Source: Nocardia sp. NBC_00403 | GTDB taxonomy: Bacteria; Actinomycetota; Actinomycetes; Mycobacteriales; Mycobacteriaceae | Direction of reading: 5' to 3' | NCBI RefSeq assembly: GCF_036046055.1 | Contig: NZ_CP107939.1 | Coordinates: 1,364,001-1,428,000, forward strand | DNA length: 64,000 nucleotides | Part shown: in pieces, positions 49,002-57,747 of the stretch | Position numbering within the stretch: position 1 is the stretch's first letter | Layout of the letters: each line of letters starts with the position of its first letter | Position numbers and translations under genes: made by a program | The notes under the pieces: generated by a model | Told to the model about the DNA's origin: nothing | Databases searched by the model: none | Seen by the model: the letters and a program-made list of their open reading frames with translations, nothing else

Positions 49002-49610
49002 CTACAGATACTGTCCGGTTCCGCCGGTGGTCTGGCCCGGTGCGCCACCCCGCGGGTCGAGCGCATGGATGCCGGGTGGCAGCGCGCCCTGACGCATCTG
49101 TTCCAGCTGGGCACGCGCCGCCATCTGCTGCGCGAACAATGCGGTCTGGATGCCGTGGAACAGCCCCTCCAACCAGCCGACCAGCTGCGCCTGGGCGATG
49201 CGCAGTTCGGCGTCGGTGGGGATGGCGTCGTCGGTGAACGGCAGCGTGAGCCGCTCCAGCTCGTCGCGCAGTTCGGGGGCGAGGCCCTGTTCCAGCTCGC
49301 GGACCGAGGATTTGTGGATCTCGCGCAGCCGGGTGCGGCTCGCATCGTCCAGTGGTGCGGCGCGCACCTCTTCCAGCAGCTGTTTGATCATGGTGCCGAT
49401 GCGCATGACCTTCGCGGGCTGCTCGACCATGTCGGCGAGCGATTCGCCGGTGTCGTCGTTGTCATCCGACGCATCGGATTTCTTGTCGCTGTCGGTGACA
49501 ACCTGCGCGGTGAAGGGCGAGTCCGATCCGGCCTCCGCAGGGGCGGCCAGCGGTCGGCCATCAGGTCCGATCACGACGATGGATTCCGGTGCCTCATCCG
49601 ATTGCGTCAT
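49002..49610 (-). CDS. bpa: Bacterial proteasome activator Bpa (PafE)
   Basis: Ring-forming ATP-independent activator of the 20S proteasome. 202 residues: helical core VMRIGTMIKQLLEEVRAAPLDDASRTRL to LVGWLEGLFHGIQTALFAQQMAARAQL and the C-terminal GQYL motif that docks on the proteasome. N-terminal 70 residues are acidic and probably disordered. ATG 49610 preferred; ATG 49622 possible. Its place next to wzm matches mycobacterial Rv3780. Confidence 0.95.
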   Translation of the reverse strand: MTQSDEAPESIVVIGPDGRPLAAPAEAGSDSPFTAQVVTDSDKKSDASDDNDDTGESLADMVEQPAKVMRIGTMIKQLLEEVRAAPLDDASRTRLREIHKSSVRELEQGLAPELRDELERLTLPFTDDAIPTDAELRIAQAQLVGWLEGLFHGIQTALFAQQMAARAQLEQMRQGALPPGIHALDPRGGAPGQTTGGTGQYL

Positions 49611-49834
49611 GATCCCTATCATGTCGCGTTCGCCGCGAACACGCTAAGGCGGGCGGTCGAGGTCGCCGGAGTCCGTGCCGCGGCGGTGTGCCGGCGTTCT
49701 ATTCTGTTCGGGTCGTGTGGTTCGGATTTGCTGAAAGTCGGTTGCCATGCTGAGTCCCAGGTCGTTGCGTTCGTGCTTGTCGGTGTCTTTCCCCTCGAGA
49801 GGGAACGCGGTTACACAGCCCCGCCCGCTGCCCT

Positions 49835-49840
49835 TAGAGT
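49835..49840 (+). promoter_or_regulatory. -10 box of leaderless desulfurase-like gene
   Basis: TAGAGT, 7 nt before ATG 49848; no Shine-Dalgarno. Confidence 0.55.
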
Positions 49841-49847
49841 GGCCAAC

Positions 49848-51050
49848 ATGACATACGACGTCGCGAGGGTTCGGGGCCTGATACCGTCCCTGGGCGACGG
49901 CTGGATCCATCTCGACCCGCAAGCGGGCATGCTGATCCCGGATTCGGTATCTCGTGCCGTCTCAACAGGTTTCCGCACCTCGTCGTTTTCGCATATCGGA
50001 CGCAATGGCGCCGCGGTGCGCAGCGCCGCGATCTTGGACGCGGCCCGTGAGGCCGTTGCGGACCTGGTCGGCGGCGATCCCGCAGGTGTGGTGCTCGGAC
50101 CGGATCGGGCGGTGCTGCTGGCCTGGTTGGCGGAGTCGCTGAGTTCGCGCCTCGGGCTGGGCACCGGGATTGTGCTGTCGCGTTTGGACGACGAGGCCAA
50201 TGTCGCGCCGTGGCTGCGGATCGCGAACCGCTACGGCGCACATGTGCGCTGGGCCGAGGTCGAGATCGAGACTTGCGAGATGCCTTCGTGGCAGTTCGAG
50301 GAACTGATCGGGCCGACCGCCCGGCTCGTCGCGCTCACTGCGGCATCACCGATCGTCGGGTCCGCGCCCGCGGTCCGGGTCGCCGCGGACCGTGTACACG
50401 AGGTGGGCGGTCTACTCGTTGCCGACGCCTTCGGTGCGTCACCGTACGCGCTCATCGATATCGACGAACTCAATGCCGACGTCGTCGCGCTCAGCGCCCC
50501 GGCTTGGGGTGGCCCGCAGATCGGCGCGCTGGTCTTCCGTGATCCCGCGTTCCTGGACCGGATCCCGTCGATGTCGTTGAATCCGTATGCGAAGGGCGCC
50601 GAGCGGCTCGAGGTGGGTGGCCACCAGTACGCCCTGCTCGCCGGGCTCACCACCTCGATCGACTTCCTCGCCGGGCTCGACGAGCGGGCCACCGGCACCC
50701 GCCGCGAGCGCCTGGAGATGTCGATCACCTCGCTGCAGGACTACCACGATCACCTCTTCGAGCACTTGATGGACGTGCTCGACAAGATCCCCAACCTGAC
50801 CGTCATCGGCCGCGCCTCCACCCGCATACCGACCGTCAGCTTCACTCTCGCCGGTATGCAGGCCGAGAAGGTCGCCGCCAAGCTGGCCGACAACCGGATC
50901 GGCACCCTCAGCGGCGTGCACGGCGGCAGCCGTCTGCTGGACGCGCTCGGTGTCAACGATGAAGGTGGTGCGGTGACTGTCGGCCTCGCTCCGTACACCA
51001 CCAAATTCGAGATCGACCAACTCGGCAGGGCGCTCGCCGCCCTGGAGTGA
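49848..51050 (+). CDS. Cysteine-desulfurase-like protein lacking the PLP lysine
   Basis: 400 residues with class-V aminotransferase fold throughout (N-terminal GWIHLDPQAGMLIP, VLGPDRAVLLAW, VADAFGASPY, C-terminal IPTVSFTLAGMQ). At the Schiff-base position the family S-G-H-K reads S-A-P-A (Ala219), so PLP cannot be bound covalently. No replacement Lys is obvious nearby. Likely a pseudoenzyme or one with altered chemistry; position matches mycobacterial Rv3778c. Leaderless start likely. Confidence 0.85.
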   Translation: MTYDVARVRGLIPSLGDGWIHLDPQAGMLIPDSVSRAVSTGFRTSSFSHIGRNGAAVRSAAILDAAREAVADLVGGDPAGVVLGPDRAVLLAWLAESLSSRLGLGTGIVLSRLDDEANVAPWLRIANRYGAHVRWAEVEIETCEMPSWQFEELIGPTARLVALTAASPIVGSAPAVRVAADRVHEVGGLLVADAFGASPYALIDIDELNADVVALSAPAWGGPQIGALVFRDPAFLDRIPSMSLNPYAKGAERLEVGGHQYALLAGLTTSIDFLAGLDERATGTRRERLEMSITSLQDYHDHLFEHLMDVLDKIPNLTVIGRASTRIPTVSFTLAGMQAEKVAAKLADNRIGTLSGVHGGSRLLDALGVNDEGGAVTVGLAPYTTKFEIDQLGRALAALE

Positions 51051-51234
51051 CCGGGGTGGACCGAGTGGCGCCCGCGCCCGTGGTTATTGCGACGTCTGCT
51101 TCCCAGAAGTACTGAAAGTTGTTGCGCACCATAATGGCTGCCGCATCCCGACAACCTGCGCATACGTGAGCGCGGCGCCACTGGTGCGGTCCGGCGCCGC
51201 CGACCGAAGTCGCACCTCGCTCGCGCCGGACATG

Positions 51235-51265
51235 CCCGGCCCGGATCGAATGATCCTGGGCCGGG
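51235..51265 (-). terminator. Hairpin downstream of carboxymuconolactone-decarboxylase gene
   Basis: 13-14 bp stem with one bulge (51235-51247 and 51252-51265), 4-nt loop, 19 bp past the stop codon. Confidence 0.6.
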
Positions 51266-51283
51266 CCGGGATTCGTCTGCCGA

Positions 51284-51769
51284 TCAGTTCGCCATGCCGG
51301 CGAACATGCCTGGCTGGTAGGAACCCCCTTGGTTGCGCACGATCACGCCGAGCCGGTTGGCCGCGTTGATCTGGGCGACCAGGCAGACCAGCGCGGCGAT
51401 CTGGTCATCGTCGTAGTGCTTGCGCACCTGGGCCCAGGTCTCGTCGGACACGCCGTGCTGGGTGTCGGCGAGCCGGGTACCCTCCTCGGCGAGCGCCAGC
51501 GCGGCCCGCTCGGCCTCGGTGAACACGCTGGCCTTGCGCCAGACGGCGACCAGGTTGAGCCGGACTGCGGTTTCACCGGCGGCCGCGGCCTCCTTGGTGT
51601 GGAGGTCGACGCAGAAACCGCAGCCGTTGATCTGGCTGGCGCGCAGCGACACCAGCTCCTGCGTGGCCTTCGGCAGCGTCGACTGTTCGATCACCAGGCT
51701 GGCGTTGGCGAACCGCTTGCCGAACTTCGCGCCGGTCGGGTTGTCGAGCATGTTGAATCGGGCGTCCAT
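51284..51769 (-). CDS. Carboxymuconolactone decarboxylase/AhpD-family protein, ECF41 partner
   Basis: 161 residues with the redox motif ELVSLRASQINGCGFCVDLH (CxxC plus His), as in AhpD-like peroxidase partners. Divergent from an ECF41 sigma factor, where such genes are the standard partner. Its own promoter region contains TGTCACG-N16-CATC, close to the ECF41 consensus, so it is a probable target of that sigma factor. Confidence 0.9.
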   Translation of the reverse strand: MDARFNMLDNPTGAKFGKRFANASLVIEQSTLPKATQELVSLRASQINGCGFCVDLHTKEAAAAGETAVRLNLVAVWRKASVFTEAERAALALAEEGTRLADTQHGVSDETWAQVRKHYDDDQIAALVCLVAQINAANRLGVIVRNQGGSYQPGMFAGMAN

Positions 51770-51812
51770 GATTTCGTCCTCACTGGTGGTGTTGCGTACC
51801 GAACGAACACAA

Positions 51813-51839
51813 GATGCCGACGACCCGATCCCCGTGACA
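51813..51839 (-). promoter_or_regulatory. ECF41-type promoter of carboxymuconolactone-decarboxylase gene
   Basis: On the minus strand TGTCACG-N16-CATC, one mismatch per element against TGTCACA-N16-CGTC. About 44 bp from the start codon. Confidence 0.6.
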
Positions 51840-51873
51840 GCGCGGCCATGTGATGTGGGCCACCGATCGCGGG

Positions 51874-51900
51874 TGTCACAAAACGGTGGGTACCGGCGTC
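51874..51900 (+). promoter_or_regulatory. ECF41-type promoter of the sigma factor gene
   Basis: TGTCACA-N16-CGTC, an exact match to the ECF41 consensus, 42 bp before the sigma factor ATG; implies autoregulation. Confidence 0.75.
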
Positions 51901-51942
51901 TTGTGCCCGACACAGTCGAGAGCGCACAGACAGGAGCCGCCG

Positions 51943-52821
51943 ATGAGCGAGCGCATGGACTCCGCCACCGAGGCGTTCGTCACCCACCGCAACCTGCTGT
52001 TCACCGTCGCCTACGAGATGCTCGGCTCGGCCGCCGACGCGGAGGACGTCCTACAGGAGACCTGGATGAAATGGGCGGACGTCGATCTGGATGCGGTGCG
52101 GGAGCAGCGTGCCTACCTGGTTCGGATCACCACCCGCCAGGCGCTGAGCCGGCTGCGTACGCTCGGCCGTCGCAAAGAGTCCTACGTCGGTCCCTGGTTG
52201 CCCGAGCCGCTGCTGACCGCGCCCGACGTGGCCGAGGACGTCGAGTTGGCCGACAGCGTCTCGATGGCGATGCTGCTGGTGCTGGAGACGCTCGCGCCGA
52301 CCGAGCGGGCAGTGTTCGTGCTGCGAGAGGTGTTCGATCTGGAGTACGACGAGATCGCGGAAGCCGTCGACAAGACGTCGGCCGCGGTCCGCCAGATCGC
52401 CCACCGGGCGCGGGCGCACGTTGCCGCGCGCCGGCCGCGCGGGGTTGTCTCCCCGGCCGAGACCCGAGACGCACTCGAAGCGTTTCGACGAGCGATCGAA
52501 ACAGGCGATCTGCAGAGCCTGCTCGACCTGCTCGCGCCGGACGTCGTCCTGCTGGGTGATGGTGGCGGCGTCGTGCAGGCCGCGTTGTCGCCCGTCGTGG
52601 GGGCAGGCAGCGTGGCCGCCGTGCTGGGCAGGATCGCTGCCACGGCGTCGCTGCAGCCGGCGCAGGTCAATGGCAACCCGGCGCTGATTCTCCGGCTCAA
52701 CGGCGAGATCGACACCGTCGTGGCGGTGCGCATCGACGAGGGCCTCATCACCGGGCTCTACGCCGTGCGCAATCCTGCGAAGCTGTCTCGTGTCGAACAG
52801 GAGACCGCGGTGAGCCGCTGA
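51943..52821 (+). CDS. ECF41 sigma factor (SigJ-like) with SnoaL-type C-terminal domain
   Basis: 292 residues: sigma2 (YEMLGSAADAEDVLQETWMKW), sigma4 (TERAVFVLREVFDLEYDEIAEAVDKTSAAVRQIAHRARAHV) and a C-terminal NTF2-like domain of about 100 residues with the DGGG motif at 206-209 and NPAKL at 277-281, hallmarks of ECF41 where that domain replaces an anti-sigma factor. ATG 51943 follows CAGGAG. Divergent from its typical partner gene with matching promoters for both. Confidence 0.93.
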   Translation: MSERMDSATEAFVTHRNLLFTVAYEMLGSAADAEDVLQETWMKWADVDLDAVREQRAYLVRITTRQALSRLRTLGRRKESYVGPWLPEPLLTAPDVAEDVELADSVSMAMLLVLETLAPTERAVFVLREVFDLEYDEIAEAVDKTSAAVRQIAHRARAHVAARRPRGVVSPAETRDALEAFRRAIETGDLQSLLDLLAPDVVLLGDGGGVVQAALSPVVGAGSVAAVLGRIAATASLQPAQVNGNPALILRLNGEIDTVVAVRIDEGLITGLYAVRNPAKLSRVEQETAVSR

Positions 52822-52897
52822 GTCCGACAGACTCCGTCGGCGTCGCTACCCGACGGGTCGCCGATCCGGCCGACCCGGCCGGACTGCGGCACGGTGG

Positions 52898-53911
52898 TCA
52901 GATCTCGCGGACGCGCAGGATCACTTTTCCGAAGGTCTCGCCGGAATCGAGCATCCGGTGGGCCTCGGGGGCGTCCTCGATCGGGATCTCCGCATGGATG
53001 ACCGGCACAATGGTGCCGTCGGCGATCAGCGGCCAGACCTGGCGGTTCAGGTCGGCGATGATCGTGGCCTTGCTGTGGTTGCCGGTGGCGGGTCTGTTGC
53101 GCACGTTGTTCGCGTGGATGCTGCCCCATTTGCCGAGCAGCGCAGCGAGATTCAGTTCGCCGCTGACGCCGCCCTGCATACCGATGACGACCAGGTGGCC
53201 GTGCTGGGCGAGTGCCTCTACATTGCGCGGCAGGTAGGCGGCGCCCATGTTGTCGAGGATGATGTCGGCGCCGGGGCCGTCCGCGCCGGACGCCTCGGCG
53301 CGGATCCGCGCGACGAAGTCGTCGTCGCGATAGTTGATCAGCACGCTCGCACCGAGCTCCTTGCAGCGCTCCAGCTTCTGCTGCGACCCCGCGGTCACCG
53401 CGACCCGCGCCCCTCGGGTCACCGCCAGCTGGATGGCGTGGGTGCCGATTCCACTGCCACCGCCGTGGATGAGCACCAGCTGGCCCGCGTGCAGGCCCGC
53501 CGTCGTGACGAGGTTCGACCACACCGTCGCGGCTACCTCCGGCAATCCGGCCGCCGCACCGAGATCCAGTCCGTCGGGCACCGCAAGCACCTGCGTCGCC
53601 GCCACCACGACCCGTTCGGCGTAACCGCCGCCGGACAGCAGCGCGCACACGCGATCGCCGACCTGCCAGTCGTGCACACCGTCGCCGAGCTCCGCGATCA
53701 CACCGGAGACTTCCAAACCGACGATCTCGCTCGCCCCGGGCGGTGGCGGATAGAAACCCTGGCGTTGTAACAGATCCGCGCGATTGACACCGGCCGCGGC
53801 CACCTCGATCAGCACCTCACCGTGCCCCGGCGCCGGGTCGGGAGTTGGCGTCCACTCCATCACCTCGGGCCCGCCGAAACCGTTCAGGTTGATTGCACGC
53901 ACCCGACCCAT
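52898..53911 (-). CDS. NAD(P)H quinone oxidoreductase, zinc-free MDR family
   Basis: 337 residues: GroES-like N-terminal domain (GVNRADLLQRQGFYPPP), VGDRVCALLSGGGYAE and Rossmann HGGGSGIGTHAIQLA, the QOR/PIG3-like pattern without structural zinc Cys. ATG 53911 chosen; GTG 53902 also possible. Corresponds in position to mycobacterial Rv3777. Confidence 0.9.
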   Translation of the reverse strand: MGRVRAINLNGFGGPEVMEWTPTPDPAPGHGEVLIEVAAAGVNRADLLQRQGFYPPPPGASEIVGLEVSGVIAELGDGVHDWQVGDRVCALLSGGGYAERVVVAATQVLAVPDGLDLGAAAGLPEVAATVWSNLVTTAGLHAGQLVLIHGGGSGIGTHAIQLAVTRGARVAVTAGSQQKLERCKELGASVLINYRDDDFVARIRAEASGADGPGADIILDNMGAAYLPRNVEALAQHGHLVVIGMQGGVSGELNLAALLGKWGSIHANNVRNRPATGNHSKATIIADLNRQVWPLIADGTIVPVIHAEIPIEDAPEAHRMLDSGETFGKVILRVREI

Positions 53912-54042
53912 CCTGCCGGGTGCGCCGTCGGACCGTGCGCCCGACGGCCTATTCGAGCCGTCGACTCGGCAGTTGTGACACCGCGCCGCATGCTCGGCGC
54001 ACCCAATCCGACGAGCATCCTGCGCGAACGGATCGAACGGAC

Positions 54043-54048
54043 TACCGT
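54043..54048 (+). promoter_or_regulatory. -10 box of leaderless alpha-hydroxyacid oxidase gene
   Basis: TACCGT, 7 nt before GTG 54056. Confidence 0.5.
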
Positions 54049-54055
54049 CCCACCC

Positions 54056-55231
54056 GTGAGCGGCTTCGTCGACTTCCAGAATGAGATCTACCTGGGCGGA
54101 CTCGGTGGTTCGGTGCCCGAATTGCCGATGACGGCCGCGGGATTGGAGCAGCGGGCACAGCAGCTGCTCGACCCGGCCGCCTTCGCGTATGTGGCGGGCA
54201 GCGCGTCGTCGGAACGGACCGCCGCGGCCAACCGCAGCGCGTTCGATCGGCACCGGATCGTGCCACGGATGCTGCGCGGCACCTCAGGGCCGGGAGCGCG
54301 CGATCTGTCGGTGGAGGTGCTCGGCACCCGATTGGCCGCGCCGGTGCTCACCGCGCCCGTGGGGGTGCTCGAACTGCTGCACGAGCGCGGTGAGGTGGTC
54401 GTCGGCGAGGTCACCAAGGAACTCGGCCTCGGCACGGTGCTGTCGACGGCGGCCTCCTCGACCATCGAGGAGGTCGGCGCGGCGGCGGGCGAGTGGTGGT
54501 ATCAGCTGTATTGGCCCAGCGATGACGAGCTCGCGCGCTCGTTCGTCGCCCGCGCCGAGCGCGCGGGGGCCAAGGCGATCATCGTCACCGTCGACACCCC
54601 GAGTCTCGGCTGGCGGCCACGCGATCTGGAGGTTGCGCATCTGCCGTTCCTGCACGGCAAGGGCATTGCCAACTACCTGTCCGATCCGGTCTTCCGCGCG
54701 AAATTGCCGACGCCGCCGGAAGACAGCGAGGACGCGATGCGGGCGGCCGTCCTCACCTGGGCCGCCGTGTTCGGCAACCACACCCTGCGCCCAGCCGACC
54801 TCGCCCGGCTGCGCGAATGGACCGATCTGCCGATCGCGGTGAAGGGCATCTTGCACCCTGAGGATGCCCGCCAGGTGGTCGACGCGGGCGCCGACGCGGT
54901 AGTGGTGAGCAATCACGGCGGCCGCCAGGTGGACGGCTCGATCGCAGCGCTGGACGCGCTGCCCGCCGTCGTCGCCACCATCGGCGACCGCGCCGACGTG
55001 CTTTTCGATTCCGGCGTGCGCACCGGCTCGGACCTGCTGATCGCGCTGGCGCTCGGCGCGAAGGCGGTGCTGTACGGCAGGCCGTGGGCCTACGGTCTCG
55101 GCATCGCCGGGCGGGCGGGTGTGCGCCACGCGCTACGGGTGCTGTTGGCCGATTTCGACTCCGCGCTCGGCCTTTCCGGGTGCGCGAGTCCGGGCGCGTT
55201 GGACCGATCGCTCGTCGCGACCGCGCGCTGA
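54056..55231 (+). CDS. FMN-dependent alpha-hydroxyacid oxidase (lactate monooxygenase-like)
   Basis: 391-residue TIM barrel: APVLTAPVGVLELLHERGE, WWYQLYWPSDDE, IIVTVDTPSLGWRPRD, active-site Lys in IAVKGILHPEDA and His/Arg in VVVSNHGGRQVDGS, FMN phosphate loop FDSGVRTGSDLLIALALGAKAVLYGRPW. Oxidises a 2-hydroxyacid such as lactate; monooxygenase or oxidase cannot be told apart here. GTG 54056 is the family start. MarR gene follows 51 bp downstream. Confidence 0.9.
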   Translation: MSGFVDFQNEIYLGGLGGSVPELPMTAAGLEQRAQQLLDPAAFAYVAGSASSERTAAANRSAFDRHRIVPRMLRGTSGPGARDLSVEVLGTRLAAPVLTAPVGVLELLHERGEVVVGEVTKELGLGTVLSTAASSTIEEVGAAAGEWWYQLYWPSDDELARSFVARAERAGAKAIIVTVDTPSLGWRPRDLEVAHLPFLHGKGIANYLSDPVFRAKLPTPPEDSEDAMRAAVLTWAAVFGNHTLRPADLARLREWTDLPIAVKGILHPEDARQVVDAGADAVVVSNHGGRQVDGSIAALDALPAVVATIGDRADVLFDSGVRTGSDLLIALALGAKAVLYGRPWAYGLGIAGRAGVRHALRVLLADFDSALGLSGCASPGALDRSLVATAR

Positions 55232-55269
55232 GCTCAACGCGGCCTGGATTGTCCCAGATCAGACGCGCT

Positions 55270-55275
55270 TAGAAT
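55270..55275 (+). promoter_or_regulatory. -10 box of leaderless marR gene
   Basis: TAGAAT, 7 nt before GTG 55283; the best match to TANNNT in this set. Confidence 0.55.
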
Positions 55276-55282
55276 AGAGAAC

Positions 55283-55774
55283 GTGCATCCCGAACCCAGC
55301 CCTCGCGTGCCTGCGGAGCCGAATTGGCTCGACCCGGAGCAGGCGCGCGCATGGCGGGCCTATATGGACGGCCACCAGCGCCTGATGGCAGCGCTGAATC
55401 GACAGCTGCAACGCGACAGTGACCTCAGCCTTGCCGAATACCGGATCCTGGTTCTGCTGTCGGAGGCGCCCGGTCGATCGCTGCGCATGAGCGAGCTCGC
55501 CGACGGCGTGCTCTCGTCCCGGAGCAGGCTGACCCATCAGATCCGGCGCATGGAAGACCAGCGCATGGTGCGCCGCAATACCTGCCTCGAGGACGGCCGC
55601 GGTGTGCTGGCCGAACTCACCGAGGAGGGCATGCGCAGACTGGAGGCGGCGGCCCCCGGACACGTCGACGCCGTTCGCCGCGACTTCGTCGGCCTGCTGA
55701 CACCCGCCCAACTGGAAGCGATCGGCGAGGCCTTCGCGTGCATCGACCGGGTGATCGGAGAGCGTGCCGGCTGA
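55283..55774 (+). CDS. MarR-family regulator
   Basis: 163 residues with MarR winged helix: LSLAEYRILVLLSEAPGRSLRMSELADGVLSSRSRLTHQIRRMEDQRMVRR and LTEEGMRRLEAAAPGHV. Just downstream of the hydroxyacid oxidase gene and read the same way, with its own apparent promoter. Target unknown. Confidence 0.9.
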   Translation: MHPEPSPRVPAEPNWLDPEQARAWRAYMDGHQRLMAALNRQLQRDSDLSLAEYRILVLLSEAPGRSLRMSELADGVLSSRSRLTHQIRRMEDQRMVRRNTCLEDGRGVLAELTEEGMRRLEAAAPGHVDAVRRDFVGLLTPAQLEAIGEAFACIDRVIGERAG

Positions 55775-55798
55775 CCCGTCGGCTACGATCGTGACCCT

Positions 55799-55886
55799 GG
55801 AGACGTGGCAGAGCGGCCGAATGCACTCGCCTTGAAAGCGAGCGTCGCGAGAGCGACCGGGGGTTCAAATCCCTCCGTCTCCGCCA
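55799..55886 (+). tRNA. tRNA-Ser (anticodon TGA)
   Basis: Acceptor arms GGAGACG/CGTCTCC, anticodon stem CTCGC/GCGAG with loop CTTGAAA, long variable arm typical of serine tRNA, TTCAAAT T-loop, discriminator G and encoded CCA. Confidence 0.95.
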
Positions 55887-55910
55887 TAGTTGGCCATTCG
55901 TCCTTCGCGG

Positions 55911-57101
55911 TCAGCTACGTTGGACGAAATTCGGGCGGATGTCGAGGTCCGGCGGGTCGTAATACCGATGGAAGGTGGGGGTCAGGCCTGCGGAGATCGG
56001 GGGGTTGACCCAGGTCCAGTCGGTTGGACAGGCGCGGCCCGCGGCCTCTTCACGCTTGACGTGGTCGCAGAACTGTTTGGCCACAGTGTGGTGGTCGACG
56101 ATATAGACGCCGGATCTGCGGAAGCTGTGTAGCACTGCCCGGTTCAGTTCGACGAGGGCTTGGTCGCGCCACAGGGTGCGTTCGTGGCGGGTGTCCAGAC
56201 CCATCATCTCGCCGATCAGCGGGAGCATGTTGTAGCGGTTGGTGTCGGTGAGGTTGCGCGCACCGATTTCCGCGCCCATGTACCAGCCGTTGAACGGGGC
56301 GAACGGGTAGGTGATGCCGCCGATTTCCAGGTTCATATTCGAAACTGCGGGCACCGCATGCCATTTCAGGCCGAGGCCGGCGAACCAGTCGAAGTCGGGG
56401 TGTTCGAGCTCGACCTCCCGTGCCAGCTCGGGTGGCACGTCGAACCAGCGGATCGGCTCGTCGGGCGTGCTGATGAGCACCGGCAGAATGTCGAAAGGTG
56501 TTCGCGCGCCGCACCAACCGAGCTTCGTCGCGAACTCGGTGATCGCGATATTGGCCGCATCGCCGGTGACGGAGCCGTCGCCATTGCGATATCCCGCATA
56601 CCGGATCAATTGTGGACTGACGATGCGGAATTCGCGTCCGTCGGCCTGGCGCGGCGGGCCGACGGTGATCATCGACTGGATCGCGCCGCCATTGGTGGCC
56701 ATGTGCAAATGCTGCCAGCAGACCTCTGCGAGCTCCCGGGCCGAGCGCACTCGCCGCGCATCGAGCAGCTTCAGCGACCGCCAGTGTTTCCGACCGACAC
56801 AGCGGGCGTGGTTGCGCCACGCGAGTTTGGCCCCGATCAGGATTTCCTCGGATGTCTGCTGGTAACTGCCGGTCTGCTCTAGTTGCTCCAGCGCACTGCG
56901 ACGACGGTGCGTCGATAGGTGGGCCAGTTCGGGCCGGCGGAAGAATTCGTCGCATTCATGCATGCGCCGCCGCAGCTCGAGGCTGAAAGACTCGGTGTCG
57001 GTAGCGGTTTCGAGCTGTTTGTGGAGCGACGCTACGGGAAACACTTGATTCACAGTTTTCTCCGGTCGGGCATCAGGTACTGCGGCCAAACAGACGGACA
57101 T
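55911..57101 (-). CDS. nos: Bacterial nitric oxide synthase (oxygenase domain)
   Basis: Haem/tetrahydrofolate-dependent enzyme making NO from arginine with electrons from an external reductase. 396 residues from ATG 57101 (GTG 57125 gives 404): haem Cys101 in ARCVGRKHW, substrate Glu in NGWYMGAEIG, VSNMNLEIGGITYPFAPF, and C-terminal WTWVNPPISAGLTPTFH. No reductase domain, as in other bacterial NOS. Flanked by tRNA-Ser and the mycolyltransferase gene. Confidence 0.95.
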   Translation of the reverse strand: MSVCLAAVPDARPEKTVNQVFPVASLHKQLETATDTESFSLELRRRMHECDEFFRRPELAHLSTHRRRSALEQLEQTGSYQQTSEEILIGAKLAWRNHARCVGRKHWRSLKLLDARRVRSARELAEVCWQHLHMATNGGAIQSMITVGPPRQADGREFRIVSPQLIRYAGYRNGDGSVTGDAANIAITEFATKLGWCGARTPFDILPVLISTPDEPIRWFDVPPELAREVELEHPDFDWFAGLGLKWHAVPAVSNMNLEIGGITYPFAPFNGWYMGAEIGARNLTDTNRYNMLPLIGEMMGLDTRHERTLWRDQALVELNRAVLHSFRRSGVYIVDHHTVAKQFCDHVKREEAAGRACPTDWTWVNPPISAGLTPTFHRYYDPPDLDIRPNFVQRS

Positions 57102-57125
57102 CTTTCGAGCAGAGAATTCGCGCAC

Positions 57126-57747
57126 CTAGGCGCAGTCGATCCCGATGACATCCGGTGGACCTCGGGATAACTCGCGGATTGCGGTGGTCGCGTGGCGGGC
57201 GTGCCGGCCTACCGAGGGTGTGGGGCGAGCTAGTGGTTTGCCGCGGGCGCACATAGCAGCATGACCTTGCTGCCGGTGTTTGCTATCCGCGATCATGCTC
57301 GTCCCAATCGACGGCTGAAAAGGCCCGTGCAGCAGCGTACGACCGGTGTGCTGGTCGTGTGCCTGGATTCACGGTTTTGGCTGCTCGGCTGCGGCGTGCT
57401 GTCCTGATCCGGCGTGTCGCAGTCCGATCGATCGGTTCGGCTCACCTCGCCGCGATCGACAACACCCACCCGAAAGCTGGTGGCAGACAACAGCAGCCGG
57501 AAAGTCCACCCGGTCGGTTTCTAGTTCTGGGTGAAACCTGGATTCGGGTGATCTCGGCTACATCGTCGTCGGTCTTTTCGTAGTGACCTGGGCGGTCGCG
57601 GTGGCGGGTGGCGCGTCGCCGGGGTGGAACGGCGCTGGCAGCACAGCCTGGCCGCCGACCGAGAATTGTAAGGTGGCGCAGATCCCGCCGGATTCGGCGC
57701 TGATATGGCGGCGGCGGCCACTTTACATCTCTGGCAGGATGGCGATC
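57126..57747. other. About 620-bp gap between NOS and mycolyltransferase genes
   Basis: Divergent promoter region for both genes. No ORF with credible codon use or homology, no RNA gene and no strong repeat was seen. Longer than typical here, so an unrecognised small RNA or leader is possible. Confidence 0.6.
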
